Positions 28,108 through 35,161 are shown, numbered from the stretch's first letter. The stretch is DNA of 64,000 nt from Pseudomonas sp. ADAK13 (GCF_012935715.1 NZ_CP052860.1:310001-374000); one strand, 5' to 3'. Program-made: numbers and translations. The notes: generated by a model not told the origin, from the letters alone.

Positions 28108-28770
28108 GTGACCGCACAATCATCCAAGGAAGCTGTGGGCGTCGCCTATAGCATCGACTCAATGCGCTACGCCCAGGCCATGACCTGGCGCGCCATCGAA
28201 GCGCTGTCCAAACTCATCCGCCCCGGCATGCTCGAATCCGAAGCCCGCGAACTCGGCAAAAAGGTCCTCGCCGACCTCGACATGCAACGCATCTGGCACC
28301 CGCTGCTGGTGCGCTTTGGCGCCAACACCCTCAAAACCTTCAAGGAACGCTCCGACGGCGACCCGGCGCTGGGGGAAAACGACATCTACTTCATCGACAT
28401 GGGCGCCGTGTGGCAAGGCCATGAAGGTGATGCGGGTGCGACCTTCAGCACCGGCAACAACCCCGAGATGGCCGCGTGCGCGAGCGCGGCGAAAGAGTTG
28501 TTCGACCGGGTTGAACAGCGCTGGAGGAACGACAAAGTCGTCGGCCTGGAGCTGTATCGTTTTGCCGAAGAGCAAGCAAAGGAAATGGGTTGGGTGCTGA
28601 ACCTGGACATCAAAGGGCATCGCGTCAGCGATTACCCCCATGCGATTTATCGTGGCGGTGATCTTGGGGATTTTGACCACTATCCGAATGAAGGGCTGTG
28701 GATTCTTGAGATACAGATTGCGCACCCGAGCGGAGCTTATGGTGCGTTTTACGAAGATTTGCTGGCTTAA
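28108..28770 (+). CDS. M24-family metallopeptidase-like protein
   Basis: A 220-residue pita-bread-fold protein (aminopeptidase P/creatinase superfamily) starting at GTG after a CGAGGAAAAG site. Metal-ligand candidates are the two Asp in FIDMGAVWQGHEGDAGATF (about 97 and 108), His in LDIKGHRVSDYPHAIY and Glu in GLWILEIQIAHP. The second C-terminal Glu is not obvious, so the dinuclear site may be altered. The substrate is unknown. The next gene begins 17 bp later, so they are probably co-transcribed. Confidence 0.82.
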   Translation: MTAQSSKEAVGVAYSIDSMRYAQAMTWRAIEALSKLIRPGMLESEARELGKKVLADLDMQRIWHPLLVRFGANTLKTFKERSDGDPALGENDIYFIDMGAVWQGHEGDAGATFSTGNNPEMAACASAAKELFDRVEQRWRNDKVVGLELYRFAEEQAKEMGWVLNLDIKGHRVSDYPHAIYRGGDLGDFDHYPNEGLWILEIQIAHPSGAYGAFYEDLLA

Positions 28771-28787
28771 CTTTTCAAGGAATAAAG

Positions 28788-29141
28788 ATGGAACGCTCGA
28801 CCGAATTTCCCGTGCTGTTGTTTTCCTACGGCACGTTGCAGGACAAGGCCGTTCAACTGTCCAACTTTGGGCGGGAGCTGGCGGGTCAGCAGGATGCGAT
28901 GCTGGGGTACTCGAAAAGCTGGGTGGAGATTACGGATCCTGAGGTGTTGGCGGCCAGTGGCAAAACTCATCATCCGATCGTTGCTCCCAGCGGGCGCAAT
29001 GAAGACAGTGTTGAAGGGATGGTGTTTCAGATTACCGAGCAGGAACTGGCAGCGGCGGATGCGTATGAGGTGTCGGACTATAAACGGGTTTCGGTGGGGT
29101 TGGCTTCAGGGTTGACGGCTTGGGTGTATGTGCAGGCGTGA
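28788..29141 (+). CDS. Gamma-glutamylcyclotransferase-like (AIG2/GGCT) protein
   Basis: A 117-residue protein with the fold's N-terminal motif LFSYGTLQD and the segment GMVFQITEQELAAADAYEV, where the acidic residue in AADAYE is in the place of the catalytic glutamate of GGCT enzymes. Members release 5-oxoproline from gamma-glutamyl amines, but small bacterial versions are often uncharacterised. It follows the M24 gene closely and may act with it in peptide or gamma-glutamyl metabolism (inference). Confidence 0.85.
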   Translation: MERSTEFPVLLFSYGTLQDKAVQLSNFGRELAGQQDAMLGYSKSWVEITDPEVLAASGKTHHPIVAPSGRNEDSVEGMVFQITEQELAAADAYEVSDYKRVSVGLASGLTAWVYVQA

Positions 29142-29229
29142 GAGCGTGTAGTTCGTCAACCGGAGTGATTTCCTACAGATCAATCGGAAGGTGTGCACTC
29201 CCCGCTTGTTGATGCCAAGCCTATAGTCC

Positions 29230-29254
29230 CTCGGTCGCCCTCATGGCGACCGAG
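29230..29254. promoter_or_regulatory. Perfect hairpin upstream of a small gene
   Basis: The 10-bp arms CTCGGTCGCC and GGCGACCGAG enclose a 5-nt loop. Only a short T run follows, so a classical terminator is doubtful. Part of the right arm plus following bases (CCGAGTTT, 29250-29257) can instead pair with AAACTCGG at 29286-29293, giving two mutually exclusive structures before the 105-aa gene. Confidence 0.45.
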
Positions 29255-29336
29255 TTTGGCGACTCGAAGACAAATCTGAAAACTAAAACTCGGCGAACCA
29301 GTTTTCCAGGTGACGGCTGTTTTATGAAGGACTAGC

Positions 29337-29654
29337 TTGAAAAAGGTTAGTCAACTTTTCTATTTGTCTCAGATGGACTCCTGCATGAATCAATACATGG
29401 CACTCACCAGCAACGACTCCACCACACCCGCCCTTTTCGTAGACACCACAGCACCGCTGGACGTCTTGCTTGATGCTGCAAACTATCGGATTCGCGCCGT
29501 AACCCAAGTTCTTGAAAACCTGGCGCTGCGTGCGGAAATCAGCAGCGATACGGTCGTACTCAGCGATTTTTCATTGCTCTGCGCAATTCCGTTACGCGAT
29601 GGATGCGATTTGCTGGATGTCATAGGTCGGAGGATGGCGGCTCAGTATTCCTGA
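29337..29654 (+). CDS. Small Pseudomonas-type hypothetical protein (DUF3077/DUF6124-like)
   Basis: A 105-residue frame. The sequence PALFVDTTAPLDVLLDAANY followed by helical SSDTVVLSDFSLLCAIPL resembles the short DUF3077/DUF6124 proteins that pseudomonads carry in many copies, but the match is from memory and weak. The start is uncertain: TTG 29337 (as given), or an internal ATG at 29373 or 29385. It is followed by a terminator and then by the IS element. The function is unknown. Confidence 0.55.
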   Translation: MKKVSQLFYLSQMDSCMNQYMALTSNDSTTPALFVDTTAPLDVLLDAANYRIRAVTQVLENLALRAEISSDTVVLSDFSLLCAIPLRDGCDLLDVIGRRMAAQYS

Positions 29655-29681
29655 ACCCATTGGCTTGATCCCGCAAAAACG

Positions 29682-29714
29682 AAAAAGGGACGACCTCTCA
29701 GTCATCCCTTTTTT
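29682..29714 (+). terminator. Rho-independent terminator
   Basis: The stem AAAAAGGGA-GAC pairs with GTC-TCCCTTTTT (one mismatch), with loop CTCTCA and a T run at the end. It ends the small gene at 29337 and lies 8 bp before the left end of the IS. Confidence 0.75.
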
Positions 29715-29775
29715 GCGAACATTGTTCCGTCCTGAATAAGGTTTACACCTTCTGACCCATTCTCAGGAGGGAGTA

Positions 29776-30183
29776 ATGAATACGGGAGAAAGGCGCAGTC
29801 AGCGTGATTACACGCTAACCTTTAAATTGTCGGTCGTCGATCAGGTCGAAAAAGGCGAGTTGAGTTATAAAGAGGCTCAAGAGCGCTATGGCATTCAGGG
29901 TAAAACGACTGTACTGAATTGGTTACGCAGGCATGGTCGGCAGGACTGGAGTCAAGGCGCGTCCATTCGCTCCAAGAGACCTCGTTCCATGGATGAGCCC
30001 GATAAACCGCTGACACCCGAACAGCGAATCAAAGAGCTTGAAGAAAAGCTTGCCCAAGCCAACCAGAAAGCTCAGTTTTTCGAAGCCGTCGTTGATGTTT
30101 TGAAGAACGACTTCGGTGTTTCTGTCGTAAAAAGCGATCCGGCAAGTCCTCTCCCAGGGGCAGATCCAAGACCTGAGCATTAG
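29776..30183 (+). CDS. IS3-family transposase OrfA (helix-turn-helix/leucine zipper protein), likely frameshifted at its 3' end
   Basis: OrfA binds the IS ends and is the N-terminal part of the OrfAB transposase. The 135-residue frame contains the helix-turn-helix (LSYKEAQERYGIQGKTTVLN) and a coiled coil (TPEQRIKELEEKLAQANQKA). Near the end the run at 30129-30133 has five A's (GTAAAAAGC). With a sixth A the frame would read VVKKRSGKSS and stop at 30171, and the site would be the classical A-AAA-AAG slippery heptamer giving -1 OrfAB. As it stands the last 19 or so residues (SDPASPLPG...) are aberrant. Confidence 0.85.
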   Translation: MNTGERRSQRDYTLTFKLSVVDQVEKGELSYKEAQERYGIQGKTTVLNWLRRHGRQDWSQGASIRSKRPRSMDEPDKPLTPEQRIKELEEKLAQANQKAQFFEAVVDVLKNDFGVSVVKSDPASPLPGADPRPEH

Positions 30184-30199
30184 TCGGGCTTGCCAGTTC

Positions 30200-30997
30200 A
30201 TGGGGATTTCCCGCCAGGCTTATTACAAGCGCAACCGGGCGTGTGATGCCCGGGCCCGTCATGCCCAGGAAGTGATGGGATTCGTGAGGGAAAAGCGACT
30301 TCGGCAACCGCGCATTGGCACCCGAAAACTTCACAATCTAATGCGCACTGAGCCAGAAGTGACCGTAAAGGTTGGTCGAGACCGTTTATTCGATATCTTG
30401 CGAGATCGGCGCGAACTGGTTCCCCGCAGACGGGCCTATCACAAAACGACAGACAGCCATCATCGCTTTCGCCGTCATCCAAACCTGCTCAAAGATGGGC
30501 CGATTCAGGTAGTCGCCAAGGCGCCAGAGCAAGTATGGGTTGCGGACATCACCTACTTACCAACGCAAACGGGTGTGGCTTATCTGAGTTTGATCACCGA
30601 TGCGTACTCTCGAAAAATCGTGGGGCACCATATCCATGAAAGCTTGCACGCCGAATCGGTGATCCAGGCGTTCAAAAAAGCCCTCAAGCAGCGGACAACG
30701 GAACAACGCCTGGTGCATCACTCGGACAGAGGCGTCCAATACTGCTCCGAGCTTTATCAGCGGCTGCATGCCAAGTACCGCATCACCTGCTCAATGACCG
30801 ATGGCTACGACTGCTACCAAAATGCATTGGCTGAGCGTGTGAATGGGATTTTGAAAAACGAGTTATTGCTGCATCGCCCCAAAGATTTTGCAGAGGCCAT
30901 CCGGATGGTAGACGAGTCGGTGCTGATCTATAACAACGAGCGGCCTCATCTGTCGCTGAAATACAAAACGCCCGATGCGGTGCATCGGGCGTTTTGA
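30200..30997 (+). CDS. IS3-family transposase OrfB (DDE integrase core)
   Basis: The catalytic part of the transposase: 265 residues from the ATG, with the open frame extending upstream to the slippery region (AIRQVLSQGQIQDLSISRAC). The DDE triad is intact: Asp in VWVADITYLP, Asp in HHSDRGVQYCS and Glu in NALAERVNGILKNELL. An HTH_21-type segment precedes it (LRQPRIGTRKLHNLM). It is normally made as an OrfAB fusion by -1 frameshifting. In this copy OrfB is in the +1 frame of OrfA, so fusion would need a non-standard shift. Confidence 0.93.
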   Translation: MGISRQAYYKRNRACDARARHAQEVMGFVREKRLRQPRIGTRKLHNLMRTEPEVTVKVGRDRLFDILRDRRELVPRRRAYHKTTDSHHRFRRHPNLLKDGPIQVVAKAPEQVWVADITYLPTQTGVAYLSLITDAYSRKIVGHHIHESLHAESVIQAFKKALKQRTTEQRLVHHSDRGVQYCSELYQRLHAKYRITCSMTDGYDCYQNALAERVNGILKNELLLHRPKDFAEAIRMVDESVLIYNNERPHLSLKYKTPDAVHRAF

Positions 30998-31044
30998 GGC
31001 TAAAACAGGTGTAAACCTATTTCAGGACTAGACACATTACCAAT

Positions 31045-31503
31045 CTAAACGCAACGCGTGCCACGAGCCTTATGCTCGTACTCCCACCCCTTACACGCCA
31101 ACCCCACGTGCTTGGGAATCAGAGCGGCCCCGCTGCTGTAGGAAGTAATGGTCCTACGAGTGAAGCCCAGTTCCACAGCCGCAGCGGAGAGCGACAGATT
31201 GTTGCTGAGCATCCACTTTCTGAAGTCCTGCGTCAGCATGACCTCGCCGGACTGTTCCAGCGCCAAACGATGCAAGGTGCCGGCGGACAACTCAAGGTCA
31301 TTGCCCCAAGTCACGTCAAAGCCCCACTCACCGACTTCAACCCGACCAAATAGAGCCAAGTCCTGAAGGGGTTTTAGAATCGGAAAGGTATTTATGTGAT
31401 CAGTGAGATCAACGGTATGCCGCTTGCCGTTATTCCACTCAATTTCGATGGCATGCTTGCCGGCAACTGGTTGCACAGCAGAGATGCGAAGCTTGCTGGT
31501 CAT
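31045..31503 (-). CDS. DUF2442 protein with C-terminal helix-turn-helix-like region
   Basis: The 152-residue protein has an N-terminal DUF2442 domain (about 1-80; IEIEWNNGKRHTVDLTDHI, FGRVEVGEWGFDVTWGNDLE) and a C-terminal region resembling a helix-turn-helix (LSLSAAAVELGFTRRTITSY). DUF2442 proteins are frequently paired with DUF4160 proteins in a toxin-antitoxin-like arrangement; the HTH could mediate autoregulation. It is 3 bp downstream of the DUF4160 gene. Its stop is only 10 bp from the IS right end. Assignment of roles is inference. Confidence 0.8.
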   Translation of the reverse strand: MTSKLRISAVQPVAGKHAIEIEWNNGKRHTVDLTDHINTFPILKPLQDLALFGRVEVGEWGFDVTWGNDLELSAGTLHRLALEQSGEVMLTQDFRKWMLSNNLSLSAAAVELGFTRRTITSYSSGAALIPKHVGLACKGWEYEHKARGTRCV

Positions 31504-31506
31504 AAG

Positions 31507-31746
31507 TCAGTTCCTCCGGTTTTGTTCATTCCATACGCGCCAAAGATCAGTGGTATGGACTCTTGCCCAAAGCAGGGCAGCTTTCAAGGCCTTGGTTTCG
31601 GCACCTTTGCCGAGAACCACCAGCCCTTCTATCTGAACCAACGACTCTCCGTCTGGCGTTTGCACGTGAAAGTGCGGCGGCGCGTGGTCGTCGGGATAGA
31701 TTTTTATTTTCCAGTTTCGTTCACTGTGAAGGGTAGCCATGGGCAC
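31507..31746 (-). CDS. DUF4160-family protein, partner of DUF2442
   Basis: A 79-residue protein (or 77 from ATG 31740; the GTG at 31746 and the ATG are 6 bp apart and neither has a clear ribosome site). The DUF4160 signature is WKIKIYPDDHAPPHFHVQ, with the family's DHAPPHFH histidine block. It is followed by LVQIEGLVVLGKG and a C-terminal helix (KALKAALLWARVHTTDLWRV). It is the first gene of the two-gene unit. The family has been proposed as a toxin-antitoxin component; activity is not shown. Confidence 0.82.
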   Translation of the reverse strand: MPMATLHSERNWKIKIYPDDHAPPHFHVQTPDGESLVQIEGLVVLGKGAETKALKAALLWARVHTTDLWRVWNEQNRRN

Positions 31747-31803
31747 AGATGCTAGAGAAAATATTTCTCTAGCACAACCCTGTATTCAAACCCCAGAAAC
31801 CAC

Positions 31804-31837
31804 AAAACCCCTGATTTCTCTCGAAACCAGGGGTTTT
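31804..31837 (-). terminator. Bidirectional hairpin terminator after tRNA-Ser
   Basis: The arms AAAACCCCTG and CAGGGGTTTT form a perfect 10-bp stem with a 14-nt loop, and the outer A/T bases provide U runs in both directions. On the minus strand it lies 15 bp past the tRNA 3' end, which it terminates. Confidence 0.8.
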
Positions 31838-31851
31838 GTTTACATCGAATT

Positions 31852-31941
31852 TGGCGGTGAAGGAGAGATTCGAACTCTCGATACAATTTCTTGTATACAC
31901 ACTTTCCAGGCGTGCTCCTTAAGCCACTCGGACACTTCACC
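31852..31941 (-). tRNA. tRNA-Ser (anticodon GGA)
   Basis: On the minus strand the 90-nt gene begins GGTGAAGTGTCCGAG and ends CTTCACCGCCA, with CCA encoded. The acceptor arms GGTGAAG/CTTCACC pair. The anticodon loop is CTGGAAA, giving anticodon GGA (serine codons UCC/UCU). The long class II variable arm (TGTGTATACAAGAAATTGTATC region) and the T-loop GTTCGAATC are present. The 3' end faces the accessory region at 27-31.8 kb, and such 3' ends are common integration sites. Confidence 0.96.
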
Positions 31942-32274
31942 GTATCTCGTCAAACTGATTCAGTCTGTCGAGGCGCGCTAATGTAGTCGAAAGCTTTTCC
32001 GATGGCAAAGGTTTTTTTCAGAATTTTCATGCGCTTAGGCGGTTATGCCGTTCCAGCCCTCTGCGGCGCCATGCGCATCACGGCGATTCTGCCATTCTCG
32101 GGCACTCGCGGCGCTTGTCTATAGTAGCTGCTGCGCCCTGCCGAAGGCCGCCTGCGGGTGGGCATGCGGGAAAAGTCTGACTGGGTAGTCAGTCATGGCG
32201 CTTTACCAGGGCGGGCGCGGTGGGTAACGTCTGCCGTCTGTCCTTCTATTACAAGCATTACAAGGAATCGCGTC
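31942..32274. other. Intergenic region between divergent tRNA-Ser and crotonase genes
   Basis: Apart from the tRNA promoter at 31980-32008, I see no gene. The crotonase frame stays open back to 32158, but the sequence upstream of ATG 32275 lacks a ribosome site and looks non-coding. A TATAGT sequence (32119-32124) is a possible -10 for the crotonase gene. Confidence 0.4.
31980..32008 (-). promoter_or_regulatory. Sigma-70 promoter of tRNA-Ser
   Basis: On the minus strand: -35 TTGCCA (32003-32008), 17-bp spacer, -10 TACATT (31980-31985), then a GC-rich discriminator (AGCGCGCCT), as in stable RNA promoters under stringent control. The transcript would start near 31973, about 30 nt before the mature tRNA. 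Confidence 0.65.
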
Positions 32275-32964
32275 ATGAGTGAGTTGATTGCCTACCACCT
32301 CGAAGACGGTATCGCGACCCTGACCCTGAGCAACGGCAAGGTGAATGCCATTTCGCCGGCAGTGGTCAGTGCGTTTAATCAAGCGCTGGATCAGGCCGAG
32401 AAGGATCGGGCGGTGGTGATCATCACGGGCACGCCGGGGATTTTGTCCGGTGGCTATGATTTGAAGGTGATGACCGCCGGCCCTAAAGAAGCGGTGAGTC
32501 TGGTGACGTCGGGTTCCACCCTCGCCCGCCGCCTGTTGTCGCACCCGTTCCCGGTGATCGTGGCGTGCCCAGGGCACGCGGTGGCCAAGGGTGCGTTCCT
32601 GTTGCTGTCGGCGGATTACCGGATTGGTGTGGACGGGCCGTTCAGCATTGGCCTGAATGAAGTGATGATCGGCATGACCATGCACCACGCCGGGATCGAG
32701 CTGGCACGGGATCGTCTGCGCAAGTCGGCGTTCCACCGTTCGGTGATCAATGCCGAGATGTTTAACCCGCAGGACGCATTGGGCGCCGGGTTCCTGGACA
32801 AGGTGGTCGCACCGGAAGAGTTGCAGGCCGCAGCGCTGGAGGCAGCTCGCCAGTTGAAGAAGATCAATATGAACGCCCACAAGCACACCAAGCTGAAGGT
32901 GCGTAAGGCGCTGCTGGAAGCCCTGGATGACGCGATCATTCAGGATCAGGGGCACTTGGGTTAA
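32275..32964 (+). CDS. Crotonase/enoyl-CoA hydratase family protein
   Basis: A 229-residue crotonase starting MSELIAYHLEDGIATLTLSN at ATG 32275 after AAGGAA. The oxyanion-hole segments are present (GILSGGYDLKVM and VAKGAFLLLSADYRIG), but the two catalytic glutamates of enoyl-CoA hydratase are not at their expected places: GAFLLLSAD lacks the first, and EVMIGMTMH only loosely fits the second. It may therefore be an isomerase, hydrolase or another crotonase activity on an acyl-CoA. It is followed by a strong terminator. Confidence 0.85.
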   Translation: MSELIAYHLEDGIATLTLSNGKVNAISPAVVSAFNQALDQAEKDRAVVIITGTPGILSGGYDLKVMTAGPKEAVSLVTSGSTLARRLLSHPFPVIVACPGHAVAKGAFLLLSADYRIGVDGPFSIGLNEVMIGMTMHHAGIELARDRLRKSAFHRSVINAEMFNPQDALGAGFLDKVVAPEELQAAALEAARQLKKINMNAHKHTKLKVRKALLEALDDAIIQDQGHLG

Positions 32965-32987
32965 TCAAACCTACGCCTGCCGAATCG

Positions 32988-33014
32988 AAGCCCGACCTTG
33001 AGTCGGGCTTTTTC
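32988..33014 (+). terminator. Rho-independent terminator after the crotonase gene
   Basis: The 9-bp stem AAGCCCGAC/GTCGGGCTT with a 5-nt loop is followed by a T run (TTTTTC). Confidence 0.88.
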
Positions 33015-33179
33015 TTACAAAGAATTCCGGATTGCCTACAACCGCTCTAGACAGTGTCTGTCACGTCTTGTTGAAACATGCGCTTAAACATCGCCTATCT
33101 CCTGACTCTATAGGGGCAATTGCCGAATACAGTGCACATCCGTACACTGCGCCACCTTTTGTCCCGATGGGCTGTGTCG

Positions 33180-33935
33180 ATGCTTTTTTTGTTACGCATG
33201 TTGTTGATGGGCCTGCATTTTATGATTGCGGGCGTGCTGGGCGTGCTACTGGGGATCTGTCGGCCGTTCAATCCGGACAACAGCCGATACTGTGCGCGCC
33301 TGTATGCCGTGCCGGCGATGTGGCTGTTGCGCCTGCGGGTGAAGGCGGATGTCGACTCGCTGCGCAACAAACCCAGCAGTTGCGTGATCATTGCCAACCA
33401 TCAGTCCAACTATGACCTGTTTGTGTTCGGCACCGTGGTGCCGTACCGCACGGTGTGTATCGGCAAGAAGAGCCTGAAGTGGGTGCCGTTGTTCGGCCAG
33501 TTGTTCTGGCTGGCGGGCAATGTGTTGATCGACCGGGGCAACGCGCACAAGGCCCGGCGCTCGATGCTGACCACCACCCACACGTTGCAACACGCAGACA
33601 CCTCGATCTGGGTGTTCCCCGAAGGCACGCGTAACTTCGGTGAGACGTTGCTGCCGTTCAAGAAGGGCGCGTTCCAGATGGCAATCGCCGCAGGCGTGCC
33701 GATTGTGCAGGTGTGTGTCAGCACCTATGTGAAGCAGATGAAGCTCAACCGCTGGAACAGTGGCGATATTCTGATTCGCTCGTTGCCGCCGATTCCTACG
33801 AAGGGGCTGACGATGGATGATATGCCTCTCTTGATGCAGAAATGCCGCGAGCAAATGAAAGACTGTATTGAGGCCATGGATCGAGAACTGGAAATGGTCC
33901 CCTGTAGGAGCGAGCTTGCTCGCGAAGGACGTTAA
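33180..33935 (+). CDS. plsC: 1-acyl-sn-glycerol-3-phosphate acyltransferase (PlsC family), REP-encoded C-terminal tail
   Basis: PlsC acylates lysophosphatidic acid in phospholipid synthesis at the inner membrane. I start it at ATG 33180 (MLFLLRMLLMGLHFMIAGVL), giving 251 residues and an N-terminal membrane helix; the frame also extends to TTG 33120. Acyltransferase motifs: NHQSNYD (NHxxxxD, about residue 74), the Arg-containing second motif (IDRGNAHKA), and FPEGTRN. The last ten residues (CRSELAREGR) come from the REP element at 33903. Pseudomonads have several PlsC paralogues, so the exact one is not fixed. Confidence 0.88.
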   Translation: MLFLLRMLLMGLHFMIAGVLGVLLGICRPFNPDNSRYCARLYAVPAMWLLRLRVKADVDSLRNKPSSCVIIANHQSNYDLFVFGTVVPYRTVCIGKKSLKWVPLFGQLFWLAGNVLIDRGNAHKARRSMLTTTHTLQHADTSIWVFPEGTRNFGETLLPFKKGAFQMAIAAGVPIVQVCVSTYVKQMKLNRWNSGDILIRSLPPIPTKGLTMDDMPLLMQKCREQMKDCIEAMDRELEMVPCRSELAREGR

Positions 33936-34002
33936 CGATTACGCGCCCTTTCTGGATTAAAGCGCCGCTCTCAGGTTTTTCGCGAGCAAGCTCGCTCCTA
34001 CA
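33903..34002. repeat. REP-type palindrome pair, family C
   Basis: The arms TGTAGGAGCGAGCTTGCTCG and CGAGCAAGCTCGCTCCTACA flank about 55 bp. The left arm is inside the 3' end of the plsC frame. This is a different REP family from the other copies in the window. Confidence 0.85.
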
Positions 34003-34063
34003 GAGGGCGCGTTCAGGCTAAGCTGCCCAGCAACTGTCATCCAATAAAGAAGCGATCAGCACT

Positions 34064-35035
34064 ATGGGTAGAGTTGTTGCGGCCGCCGTCTATAGCGCCG
34101 GAAAGAAAGTCACCGATATCACCCTCGACGAAGGCGCCGCCTGGGCCGCCAAGCCCGACCACTTTGTATGGATCGGCCTGGAAGAGCCCAGCGCCCTGGA
34201 ACTGGCCAACCTGCAACGCCAGTTCAACCTGCACGAACTGGCCATCGAAGATGCCCTGGAAAAACACAGCCGGCCCAAGCTTGAAACCTTCGGCGATGCG
34301 CTGTTTATCGTGACCTATTCGCCGGTGCGCGATAACGGCAAGCTGGAGTTTATCGAGACCCATATCTTTGCCGGCAACGGCTACATCATCACTGCCCGCA
34401 ACGGCCATTCGGCGTCCTACGGCTATGTGCGCCAGCGCTGTGAGGCGCGGCCGCTGCTGCTGGAGCATGGGGAAGATTTCGTACTCTATGCGCTGCTGGA
34501 TTTTGTCACCGAGAACTACCAGCCCGTGAGCGAGGCGATTCATGCCGAGGTCGATGAGTTGGAGCGCAATGTGCTGTGCAACTCCCTGAATGAACATGAC
34601 ATCCAAAAACTCCACGGCCTGCGCCGCGATGTGCTGCGGCTGAAGCGTTATGTGGCGCCGATGGTGGAGATCAGTCAGGAGCTGCAGAAGCTGAGTTTTC
34701 CGTTTATTGACAAGAACATGCGTCCGTACTTTCGCGACGTGCAGATTCACGTCACCCGGCAGATGGAAGACCTGACCACCCTGCGGGATATCGCCAGCCA
34801 GACCATCGAGATTGGGGTGTTGCTGGAAGCCCAGCGCCAAAGCGTGGTGCAGCGCAAGTTTGCCGCGTGGGCGGCGATTCTGGCGTTCCCGACGGCGGTG
34901 GCCGGGATTTACGGGATGAACTTCCAGAACATGCCGGAGCTGCAATGGCACTACGGCTATTTTGCGGTGCTGGGGTTTATTGCGGTGGGGTGTTCGGGGT
35001 TGTGGGCCAGTTTCAAGCGCTCAGGCTGGCTGTAA
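34064..35035 (+). CDS. CorA-family magnesium/divalent cation transporter
   Basis: A 323-residue member of the CorA/ZntB group. The large N-terminal cytoplasmic domain and long stalk helix (VDELERNVLCNSLNEHDIQK) are followed by two C-terminal transmembrane helices. The first ends in the selectivity motif YGMNF (GMN, about residue 284-288) and the second is HYGYFAVLGFIAVGCSGLWA. The family forms pentameric channels for Mg2+, Co2+ or Ni2+. Its start ATG is preceded by weak AAGAAG. Confidence 0.92.
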   Translation: MGRVVAAAVYSAGKKVTDITLDEGAAWAAKPDHFVWIGLEEPSALELANLQRQFNLHELAIEDALEKHSRPKLETFGDALFIVTYSPVRDNGKLEFIETHIFAGNGYIITARNGHSASYGYVRQRCEARPLLLEHGEDFVLYALLDFVTENYQPVSEAIHAEVDELERNVLCNSLNEHDIQKLHGLRRDVLRLKRYVAPMVEISQELQKLSFPFIDKNMRPYFRDVQIHVTRQMEDLTTLRDIASQTIEIGVLLEAQRQSVVQRKFAAWAAILAFPTAVAGIYGMNFQNMPELQWHYGYFAVLGFIAVGCSGLWASFKRSGWL

Positions 35036-35065
35036 AACCCTCTTCAATGTGCAGAAGATCAAACG

Positions 35066-35151
35066 GTGGGAGCTGGCTTGCCTGCGATCGCATCACCTGG
35101 GTTTTACTGAAAAACCGAGGTGTCTGCATCGCAGGCAAGCCAGCTCCTACA
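35066..35151. repeat. REP-type palindrome pair, family A
   Basis: The arms GTGGGAGCTGGCTTGCCTGC and GCAGGCAAGCCAGCTCCTAC flank a 45-bp spacer, between the convergent corA-like and GATase genes. Confidence 0.85.
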
Positions 35152-35161
35152 TTATTGTGCG

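Larger units (their letters stand above)
29723..31034 (+). mobile_element. IS3-family insertion sequence, complete, with 3-bp target duplication CAT
   Basis: The imperfect terminal inverted repeats begin TGTTCCGTCCTGAATAAGG on the left and, reversed, TGTCTAGTCCTGAAATAGG on the right; both continue TTTACACCT. The 1312-bp element starts TG and ends CA and is flanked by CAT (29720-29722) and CAT (31035-31037), a 3-bp duplication as usual for this family. It contains orfA and orfB. It inserted just past the terminator at 29682 and 8 bp past the end of the 31045-31503 gene, so no coding sequence is broken. The T-A-C-A-C-C sub-terminal block makes IR recognition confident. Confidence 0.93.

Noticed and set aside
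31852..31941. Attachment-site duplication of the tRNA-Ser 3' end
   Set aside because: I looked for a second copy of GAGAGTTCGAATCTCTCC on either side in the window and saw none. No integrase gene is present.
7437..35151. Repeated GAGCTGGCTTGCCTGCG units considered as a CRISPR array
   Set aside because: The copies are dispersed singly or as inverted pairs kilobases apart, with no regular spacers and no cas genes. They are REP palindromes.
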